Shown piece by piece: positions 1 to 5,183 of a DNA stretch of 9,518 nucleotides. A model generated the notes under the pieces. It was not told the DNA's origin. It saw nothing but the letters and a program-made list of their open reading frames with translations, and did no database searches. Where the stretch lies: assembly GCA_900547965.1 (NCBI GenBank), contig URJE01000064.1, positions 1 to 9,518 of the forward strand. The letters run 5' to 3'. A program made the translations under genes and the position numbers. Position 1 is the first letter of the stretch, and each line of letters starts with the position of its first letter. This stretch comes from an uncultured Eggerthella sp. (GTDB lineage Bacteria; Actinomycetota; Coriobacteriia; Coriobacteriales; Eggerthellaceae).

Positions 1-1051
1 TGCCCACCAAACCTGAAGCAGTAGCGATCTTCAGCGAGATAAGGCTGGCCATAGAAGCAATAGGTGTTCCCAGCCCGCCGAGGTTCGTCCCCACCATAAG
101 GGCAGTCCAGTTGTTGGTGAAACCAGACAGCAGAACAGCAGCCGGAACATTGCTTATCACCTGGCTTGATCCTACTGCCGCACAAAACGGCGAAATGCCC
201 ACCAGAGCTGAAAGCGCTTCATGCACCGCAGGAACGCGAGCCATGTTGCCCACAAATACAAAGAGAGCCACGAAAGTGAGCAAAAGACCATAATCGACCT
301 TCGCCAACGAACGCCTGTCAAGAAAGAACAGCGCAAAGGCAACGAGGGCAGCAACGGCAAAAGCGTCAATAAAACCCACTACCGCCATAACGCTCAAAAC
401 AAACAAAATCAGGTATGAGACGAACATAAGCCCTTGACGCCCAGTGGGCTTGGAAAGGGCTTTGCGGGACGTGCGATTGGAAAGCCCTTCCGCATTGCCA
501 CGAAACACAATCAGCACCGCCGCAACCAGCATAGTTGCAGACACAACAACAATGGGCACCATGATCGACACGAACTGAAAAAAGTCCATGCCCGATACGC
601 GATAGAGGAAGAGGTTCTGCGGATTCCCAACGGGCAGCAGCATGCTACCCAAATTCGCCGACACCGTCATGAGAACCACCACGGAGGCCGTAAAGCGACT
701 CTCCCCCGCCTCGGCGAGCACGACAAGGGCAAGAGGGACAAAGGTGATAAGGGCCACGTCGTTGGTTACCGCCATGGAGCTAACGAAGGTTAGCGCAACC
801 AACGCGAATGCCAAGGCACGCACAGAAGACGCCCGCGACACAGCCCAGCTGCCAAGCAGGCGCATCACGCCCATGAAACGCAAGCCTGTTACAACCGCCA
901 TCAGGCAAAACAGCAAAGCCAGCGTGCGCCAATCGACGTACGAAGCATAACCTTCGTCAAAAGGGACCAGTGCGCATGACATCACAGCCGCCAAAGCCGC
1001 GACGACCGGCACCGCTTCCCTTGAAAGGAAGGCCCTGATCTTTTCCATCAT
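1..1051 (-). CDS. SLC13 / ArsB-NhaD-type anion permease (YbiR-like), 3' end cut off by window
   Basis: The gene reads minus from an ATG at 1051 for 350 codons without a stop and leaves the window at base 1, so the C-terminus is missing; related permeases are roughly 370-420 residues. The translation is mostly hydrophobic, with about eight to ten membrane segments. Two pseudo-symmetric signatures typical of the ion transporter superfamily are visible. In the first half are VTNDVAL (residues 95-101) and SANLGSMLLPVGNPQNLF (131-148). In the second half are SNVPAAVLL (300-308) and TNLGGLGTPIASMASLIS (322-339). These loops form the substrate and cation site in the family, which moves inorganic or dicarboxylate anions across the inner membrane; the substrate cannot be read from sequence. 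The start is set by AGGAG at 1065-1061, nine bases upstream; a second ATG follows directly. Only 12 bases separate it from the rlmKL stop, so the two are probably co-transcribed and translationally coupled. Family call is firm, specific function unknown. Confidence 0.85.
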   Translation of the reverse strand, partial: MMEKIRAFLSREAVPVVAALAAVMSCALVPFDEGYASYVDWRTLALLFCLMAVVTGLRFMGVMRLLGSWAVSRASSVRALAFALVALTFVSSMAVTNDVALITFVPLALVVLAEAGESRFTASVVVLMTVSANLGSMLLPVGNPQNLFLYRVSGMDFFQFVSIMVPIVVVSATMLVAAVLIVFRGNAEGLSNRTSRKALSKPTGRQGLMFVSYLILFVLSVMAVVGFIDAFAVAALVAFALFFLDRRSLAKVDYGLLLTFVALFVFVGNMARVPAVHEALSALVGISPFCAAVGSSQVISNVPAAVLLSGFTNNWTALMVGTNLGGLGTPIASMASLISLKIATASGLVG

Positions 1052-1060
1052 GCGCGGAAG

Positions 1061-1066
1061 CTCCTA
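1061..1066 (-). promoter_or_regulatory. Ribosome binding site of the permease overlapping the rlmKL stop codon
   Basis: On the minus strand the rlmKL stop TAG (1066-1064) is part of TAGGAG, so the Shine-Dalgarno sequence AGGAG of the permease shares bases with the stop codon. The spacing to the ATG at 1051 is nine bases. A ribosome finishing RlmKL would sit on the permease initiation site, which favours translational coupling. Confidence 0.7.
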
Positions 1067-3343
1067 CCCACGCAAATCGGTAAGCAGGTAGCAGAAATGG
1101 ATTCGTGGATTACGCGAAAAATCTTCAGGGATAGTTTTTGCGGTGACATTTTCGACACTCAACCCGCAAGCACGCACTTTCACTTCATCAAGCTTAAACG
1201 AACGCAGGTTTCCGGAGAACACAATGGTGCCGCCAGGAGCAAGAAGACGACGCACCAAGCGCAAAAGCTCAGCATGATCACGCTGGATATCCCAGGTGCG
1301 CTCGCCCATGGTTTTCGAGTTTGAGAACGTGGGCGGGTCAAGGAATACCAAATCGTAGCAACCGGCTTCCTCTTCGGCAGCCTGCTCAATCCAGGAAAGA
1401 ACGTCCGCACGGACAAACCGATGCTGACGGCCCACGAAACCCGCATTTTTCATGTTGCGCTTCGCCCAATCAAGATAGGTCTGGCTCATGTCGACCGTAG
1501 TGGTTGAATCAGCGCCGCCTACCGCAGCGTAAACCGTTGCCGTGCCAGTATAGGCAAATAGGTTAAGGAAACGCTTATCAGCCGCCATTTCGCCCACCAT
1601 ACCGCGCGTAATGCGATGGTCGAGAAACAGACCCGTATCCAAATAGCCCGAAAGATCAAGCTCGAAGGGATGCCCCGCTTCCTCGACGATGATGCGATGG
1701 GAGATATGCTCTTCACGACGATATTGGGATCCGCCTTTCGCCTGACGGCGCACGCGCGTGAACAGACGCTCTTCGGGTACGCCCAAAAGCACAGGAGCAA
1801 CAGCGCACGCGTCCTTGAACCGACGCGTTGCCTTCGCAGGGTCAATCTCTTTCGGCGCCTGATATTCGGTTATAAGCAAATTCGTATCGCCCGAGCCTTG
1901 CTCTTCGAAAACATCGACGGCAACGGCATAATCGGGCAGGTCGGCATCGTAGATGCGGTATGCGTGTACCTTGTTCTTTCGTGCCCACTTGCGACGCGCT
2001 TTTGCCATTTTGCGCAAGCGCGCTGCAAATTGCAGTGCATGATCGGAAGTGACAGCAACCTTGACTTCAGCCCCCTCAAGCGTCACGAGAGGAACCTCGA
2101 TGATACTGGAATGACCCAAGTGATAACTGCGAAGCATAGCCTCGATTGCGCCGTTGTATACCGGCAAGGTTCGCTGTGCCTCGAAGCCCACAGAGCCATC
2201 GAAATCAGCATCGGGCGTGATCACCGTCATACTCCACGAGTCGGACAACTCGCGAAGGCCCTGCGAAAGATGCTCATAGAATTCGTCGAGCCCATGGGCC
2301 AAAAGGCGCATGCCATACGGCGGATTGATAGCGATAAAGCCACGCTGGTCGAGTTCGACACCGTTTTGATGCAAGCTAACAGGCAGGTCGGCGCAATCGG
2401 CGCAGCCGAAGGTCACCAACTTCGAAAGGCCCAAACGCCGCGCGTTGCCTCGCGCAATGCCCACTGCCTGGGAGTCGATGTCGAAACCGAACAGCTGCGG
2501 CGCATCTTCCATACCGCGCTCAAAACGCTCATCGGCATCCGTCAAAAGATCATCGAATTCATCTGCGTCAAAATCGGCGCAACCCTCGAAGCCCCAATAA
2601 TCGCGAGAAAGGCCCGGGGCTCGGTCGGTTGCCATCATGGCTGCTTCAAGAACCAGCGTTCCGCTGCCGCAGGCGGGATCGACAAACACCGGCGCTTCCA
2701 CCAAACCGTCAGCTCCGGCACGTTCCGCTTTGGCGCGACGCAGGGCGGGAGCCGCCACGCGATCCCATCCACCCCACACCAGCATGCCAGCGGCAAGCGC
2801 TTCCTTCAAAGGAGCTTCAACATTTTCACCGGGCACACGATAGCCTCTGCGATGAAGCGATTCACCAGCGTAGTCGATTGAAACGGTTGCCTTCTTACCA
2901 TGGATCGATACCCAAATGGGCACATCAGGACGCTGAGGCTGTACATCGGGGCGTTTGCCTCGCGCTTCGCGCAAGCGGTCGCATACGGCATCCTTCACCT
3001 TCAGGCCTGCAAACTGAGTGTTGCGCAATGCATCGTTGGTACCACGTGCAGTGACGGCAATAGTGGCGCCATCACCGATCACCACTGCCCAAGGCAATGC
3101 CTTTACGCCATCATAGAGCGCCTCGGCGCTATAGGCCTCAACACGACCCATAACGCGCAGAACGCGCGAAGCAATGCGCGACCACAGGCACACACGGTAG
3201 CCTTCCGCCTTCGTTCCGAAAAAAGCGACACCGCCCTTCAGAGGGCGCACGCTCTGAGCGCGCAGACGTTTCAATTCGTCGGCAAGAATATGCTCAAACC
3301 CCTGAGGGCACGTAGCAAAAAACTCAAGTTGATCGTTTGCCAT
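1064..3343 (-). CDS. rlmL: Bifunctional 23S rRNA methyltransferase RlmKL (m2G2445 / m7G2069)
   Basis: A 759-residue, SAM-dependent enzyme expected to modify two guanines of 23S rRNA near the peptidyl transferase region. The N-terminal half has a THUMP RNA-binding domain (about residues 40-155), followed by LHRRGYR and APLKEALAAGML (about 163-187). The RlmL methyltransferase comes next, with SAM-binding DPACGSGTLVLEAA (222-235) and catalytic NPPYG (340-344). The C-terminal half is the RlmK domain, with LFLDHR (572-577), the SAM motif NLFAYTGTATVYAA (594-607) and DPPTFSNS (669-676). Both active-site motif sets look intact, so both activities are expected. E. coli RlmKL is 702 residues; this one is somewhat longer, partly from an Ala/Glu-rich insert near residues 200-217. 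An in-frame ATG 108 bases upstream exists, but MANDQLEFF at 3343 is preferred: it has a strong GGAGGAG six bases upstream and the protein family begins there. The upstream ATG would lie inside the likely promoter. Confidence 0.95.
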   Translation of the reverse strand: MANDQLEFFATCPQGFEHILADELKRLRAQSVRPLKGGVAFFGTKAEGYRVCLWSRIASRVLRVMGRVEAYSAEALYDGVKALPWAVVIGDGATIAVTARGTNDALRNTQFAGLKVKDAVCDRLREARGKRPDVQPQRPDVPIWVSIHGKKATVSIDYAGESLHRRGYRVPGENVEAPLKEALAAGMLVWGGWDRVAAPALRRAKAERAGADGLVEAPVFVDPACGSGTLVLEAAMMATDRAPGLSRDYWGFEGCADFDADEFDDLLTDADERFERGMEDAPQLFGFDIDSQAVGIARGNARRLGLSKLVTFGCADCADLPVSLHQNGVELDQRGFIAINPPYGMRLLAHGLDEFYEHLSQGLRELSDSWSMTVITPDADFDGSVGFEAQRTLPVYNGAIEAMLRSYHLGHSSIIEVPLVTLEGAEVKVAVTSDHALQFAARLRKMAKARRKWARKNKVHAYRIYDADLPDYAVAVDVFEEQGSGDTNLLITEYQAPKEIDPAKATRRFKDACAVAPVLLGVPEERLFTRVRRQAKGGSQYRREEHISHRIIVEEAGHPFELDLSGYLDTGLFLDHRITRGMVGEMAADKRFLNLFAYTGTATVYAAVGGADSTTTVDMSQTYLDWAKRNMKNAGFVGRQHRFVRADVLSWIEQAAEEEAGCYDLVFLDPPTFSNSKTMGERTWDIQRDHAELLRLVRRLLAPGGTIVFSGNLRSFKLDEVKVRACGLSVENVTAKTIPEDFSRNPRIHFCYLLTDLRG

Positions 3344-3349
3344 AAGGGG

Positions 3350-3356
3350 CTCCTCC
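3350..3356 (-). promoter_or_regulatory. Strong ribosome binding site of rlmKL
   Basis: GGAGGAG on the minus strand (3356-3350) lies six bases before the ATG at 3343. It decides between this start and the in-frame ATG at 3451, which has no comparable sequence. Confidence 0.8.
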
Positions 3357-3390
3357 GTTATCGGTGACGGTTGCTGAAGAATAGCCAAAG

Positions 3391-3422
3391 GCAGCCAAAA
3401 CGGGACGGTTTCTTTTGGCTGC
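3391..3422. repeat. Perfect 10-bp inverted repeat in the rlmKL leader
   Basis: GCAGCCAAAA (3391-3400) and TTTTGGCTGC (3413-3422) are exact reverse complements around a 12-base spacer. If transcription of rlmKL starts near 3429, this would be a hairpin close to the 5' end of its mRNA, about 50 bases before the ribosome binding site. No U-run follows it on either strand, so it is not an ordinary terminator. Its inner part, CCAAAACGGGAC, resembles CCAAAAGGGAC in the palindrome at 3443-3475. Confidence 0.7.
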
Positions 3423-3435
3423 TGATCTGGAACAC

Positions 3436-3464
3436 ATTCTAAGGTGTCCAAAAGGGACTGTCGC
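3436..3464 (-). promoter_or_regulatory. Candidate sigma-70 promoter of the rlmKL-permease unit
   Basis: On the minus strand, TAGAAT (3441-3436; five of six bases match TATAAT) follows GCGACA (3464-3459; four of six match TTGACA) with a 17-base spacer. The predicted start of transcription is near 3429, giving a leader of about 86 bases. The palindrome at 3443-3475 covers the -35 box and the whole spacer. Pattern match only. Confidence 0.45.
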
Positions 3465-3475
3465 TCTTAGACACC
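3443..3475. repeat. 33-bp imperfect palindrome, REP-like or operator
   Basis: Arms 3443-3458 (GGTGTCCAAAAGGGAC) and 3460-3475 match as reverse complements at 13 of 16 positions around a single central base. Read as minus-strand RNA, two of the three mismatches become G-U wobbles; on the plus strand they are C-A. It could be a REP-type extragenic palindrome or a protein-binding operator, since it lies over the -35 box and spacer of the candidate rlmKL promoter. Sequence alone cannot separate these. Confidence 0.65.
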
Positions 3476-3484
3476 CAACAACGT

Positions 3485-3505
3485 AAAAACGTCCGAAAGG
3501 GCGTT
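3485..3505 (-). terminator. Weak candidate intrinsic terminator downstream of rpoD
   Basis: On the minus strand AACGCCC, loop TTTC and GGACGTT form a seven-position stem with one C-A mismatch, and the strand continues TTT straight after it. It lies about 190 bases beyond the rpoD stop and just before the candidate rlmKL promoter, a sensible place to end the rpoD transcript. The stem is short, and on the plus strand it pairs better (G-U instead of the mismatch, GAAA loop), so the call is tentative. Confidence 0.3.
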
Positions 3506-3540
3506 AATAAGAATCAGGGCATATGCCAGTGAGTAAGCGA

Positions 3541-3642
3541 GTGGAATTCTGACGAGTGCAGGAGGATTGAAAGGCCCATGGAGGCTGGCCTTCGCGCCGC
3601 CACCATGGGCCTTGAAATTATCCTGTGCCGTCAGAATTTCAC
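3541..3642. repeat. ~102-nt near-continuous hairpin of unknown function
   Basis: Nested inverted repeats fold almost the whole segment onto itself. The outer arms, 3541-3554 and 3629-3642, pair at all 14 positions if one G-U is allowed. The middle arms, 3556-3570 and 3614-3628, pair at 12 of 15. The inner arms AAGGCCCATGG (3571-3581) and 3603-3613 pair perfectly, and two further 3-bp steps lead to a six-base loop at 3590-3595. This gives about 43 pairs. All four wobble positions (3544/3639, 3557/3627, 3558/3626, 3565/3619) are G-U on the plus strand and A-C on the minus strand. No U-run follows on either strand and the sequence lacks SRP, tmRNA or RNase P signatures. It could be a plus-strand structured RNA or a miniature inverted-repeat element. 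It lies 57 bases beyond the rpoD stop. Confidence 0.75.
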
Positions 3643-3664
3643 GCAGCATCATTGCGTTTCATGA

Positions 3665-3696
3665 GTTCTGCGTTGTTCGGCAAAACGACGCAGAAT
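3665..3696. repeat. 12-bp hairpin directly after the rpoD stop codon
   Basis: TTCTGCGTTGTT (3666-3677) and AACGACGCAGAA (3684-3695) pair at 11 of 12 positions by Watson-Crick around a six-base loop. The twelfth (3674/3687) and the flanking 3665/3696 are G-U on the plus strand but A-C on the minus strand. In the rpoD transcript it would begin two or three bases after the stop. No U-run follows, so it may protect the 3' end or belong to a plus-strand RNA rather than terminate transcription. Confidence 0.6.
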
Positions 3697-3698
3697 GC

Positions 3699-5030
3699 TT
3701 AATCTTCCAGATAATCTTTCAACTTCTGCGACCTGGAGGGATGACGCAGTTTGGCAAGCGTCTTCGACTCGATTTGGCGAATACGCTCGCGCGTTACGCC
3801 GAATTCACGGCCAACTTCCTCGAGCGTGCGAGGATGTCCGTCTTCCAAGCCGAAGCGCAGGGAGATAACCTTGCGCTCGCGCTCAGCCAAACCTTCCAGC
3901 GTTTTGGAAAGCTGCTCCTGCAGCATGCTGAAGGATGCCGCATCGGGAGGAACGATAGCTGCGTCGTCTTCGATGAAGTCGCCCAGCTGGGAATCTTCCT
4001 CTTCGCCAATAGGGGTTTCGAGGGAAACCGGCTCCTGGCTGATTTTCTGGATTTCGCGAACGCGCTCGGGGGTAAGGCCCATTTCCTCAGCGATTTCTTC
4101 AGGAGTAGGTTCGCGACCCAACGACTGCAGCAGCTGACGCTGAATGCGAACGAGTTTGTTGATGGTTTCAACCATATGAACCGGAATACGGATGGTACGA
4201 GCCTGGTCGGCGATAGCGCGCGTGATTGCCTGGCGAATCCACCACGTAGCATACGTGGAGAACTTGAAGCCCTTGGTGTAATCGAACTTCTCAACTGCGC
4301 GGATAAGGCCCAGATTACCTTCCTGGATAAGGTCGAGGAACAGCATGCCGCGGCCAACATAGCGCTTCGCGATGGAAACAACCAAGCGGAGGTTCGCTTC
4401 GATAAGCTGCTGCTTGGCGTCGATGCCCACCTGCTCTACGCGGGTAAGGCGGCGGCGCTCGCGGCGCTCAAGCTCGATGCCCTCTTCTTCCGCCTTTTCC
4501 AATTCGGCAGTAGCGGCAACGCCTGCTTCGATCTTCATAGCAAGGTCGATTTCCTCTGCTGCAGTAAGCAGGGAAACCCTACCGATTTCCTTCAGGTACA
4601 TGCGTACCGGATCGCCCGTAAGCAGGGCGACGGAGGAATCGGCAGAAGACTTGCGGGTGCTGCGCTTGCGCGTGCTCTTGCTCTTATGGGAAACCTTGGG
4701 AACCGTGATTTCGGCGGCGGCCTTCAGCTCTTCTTCGGGCACACCTTCAAGCAGGCTTTCATCGGTAAGATCGGAAGCCTTGACATCATGATGGTCGTCG
4801 TGCAGATCAGTGGGCTCAACGTCGGACTCCAAAATATTTTCGGTGTCGTCTTCCTCGAGATCATGGGCCTCTGCCGCTTCGGCTTCGACCGCCTTCTTCT
4901 TGGAAGCTGCGGCGCTTTTAGCCTTTGCCGTTTCCTTCTTGGGAGCCGCCTTCTTGGCTGGCGCTTTCTTGGCCGTACTCTTCGTCGTCTTTTCCTTGGA
5001 TTCAGACTGTTGTGAGGAAGCCTTTGCCAC
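3699..5030 (-). CDS. rpoD: Primary RNA polymerase sigma factor (sigma-70 / RpoD / SigA)
   Basis: A 443-residue primary sigma factor that directs RNA polymerase to housekeeping promoters. The first 50 residues are Lys/Ala/Ser-rich (AKKAPAKKAAPKK), followed by an acidic stretch (about 50-105) and a second basic patch (114-128). Region 1.2 spans about 140-168 (DPVRMYLKEIGRVSLLT). Region 2 spans about 205-286, with NLRLVVSIAKRY, DLIQEGNLGLIRAVEKFD and the -10 recognition segment FSTYATWWIRQAITRAI. Region 3 spans about 287-365. Region 4.2 ends with a helix-turn-helix for the -35 box (EEVGREFGVTRERIRQIESKTLAKLRHP, about 404-431). All core regions are intact, and SLETPIGEEEDSQLGDFIED is typical of primary rather than alternative sigma factors. 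The start is GTG, supported by GGAAGGA about seven bases upstream. Its likely promoter is at 5090-5095, so it can be made independently of priA. Confidence 0.97.
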   Translation of the reverse strand: MAKASSQQSESKEKTTKSTAKKAPAKKAAPKKETAKAKSAAASKKKAVEAEAAEAHDLEEDDTENILESDVEPTDLHDDHHDVKASDLTDESLLEGVPEEELKAAAEITVPKVSHKSKSTRKRSTRKSSADSSVALLTGDPVRMYLKEIGRVSLLTAAEEIDLAMKIEAGVAATAELEKAEEEGIELERRERRRLTRVEQVGIDAKQQLIEANLRLVVSIAKRYVGRGMLFLDLIQEGNLGLIRAVEKFDYTKGFKFSTYATWWIRQAITRAIADQARTIRIPVHMVETINKLVRIQRQLLQSLGREPTPEEIAEEMGLTPERVREIQKISQEPVSLETPIGEEEDSQLGDFIEDDAAIVPPDAASFSMLQEQLSKTLEGLAERERKVISLRFGLEDGHPRTLEEVGREFGVTRERIRQIESKTLAKLRHPSRSQKLKDYLED

Positions 5031-5089
5031 GTCGTTTCCTTCCCACGCTTCTACAAAATCAGGTCAGAGCCTGTTGAAAACATCATGCC

Positions 5090-5095
5090 ATTATA
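5090..5095 (-). promoter_or_regulatory. Candidate -10 box of rpoD
   Basis: A perfect TATAAT on the minus strand (5095-5090) within the 153-base priA-rpoD gap predicts a start near 5083 and a leader of about 53 bases before the GTG. No good -35 hexamer is found at 16-18 bases. A 10-bp palindrome, TCTATATAGA (5107-5116), lies in the spacer and could reflect a bound regulator or simply A/T-rich promoter DNA. Confidence 0.5.
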
Positions 5096-5183
5096 ACGCC
5101 AATGGCTCTATATAGATACCCTCAAGTTTACATACCGGCCCATACGATGCACAGCCCTCGGAACCGGCTGCAGAAAACGCCGA

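Noticed and set aside
3344..3451. Extension of rlmKL to the in-frame ATG at 3451 (36 more residues).
   Set aside because: The extra residues do not resemble RlmL, have no ribosome binding site and would cross the candidate promoter; GGAGGAG before 3343 fits the family start.
3542..3642. GGTGGCGGCGCG on the minus strand recalls a T-box antiterminator motif.
   Set aside because: No specifier loop or downstream aminoacyl-tRNA synthetase or amino-acid gene, and the motif lies in the apical part of a simple hairpin.
3467..3652. 61-residue minus-strand ORF between rpoD and rlmKL with a hydrophobic C-terminus.
   Set aside because: No ribosome binding site, spans the long hairpin and the candidate terminator, no recognisable family.
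3578..3664. A 28-codon plus-strand ORF inside the long hairpin, with AGGAGG 12 bases upstream, plus a perfect GCCGCCACCATGG (3596-3608), an EcoRI site and two NcoI sites that look like a cloning cassette.
   Set aside because: The ORF spacing is poor and the peptide is unrecognisable. A Kozak match has no meaning in bacteria, and the restriction sites fall within paired arms that continue well beyond any cassette, so coincidence is most likely. No vector sequence flanks it.
3567..5015. Long plus-strand frames opposite rpoD (482 aa), rlmKL (1616-2881, 421 aa), priA (6303-7280) and metK (8099-8995).
   Set aside because: They lie antisense to confidently identified genes and have no family motifs; such open frames are expected opposite G/C-biased coding sequence.
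5152..5170. CAGCC/GGCTG hairpin after priA as a terminator.
   Set aside because: Only five pairs with a nine-base loop and no U-run on the minus strand.
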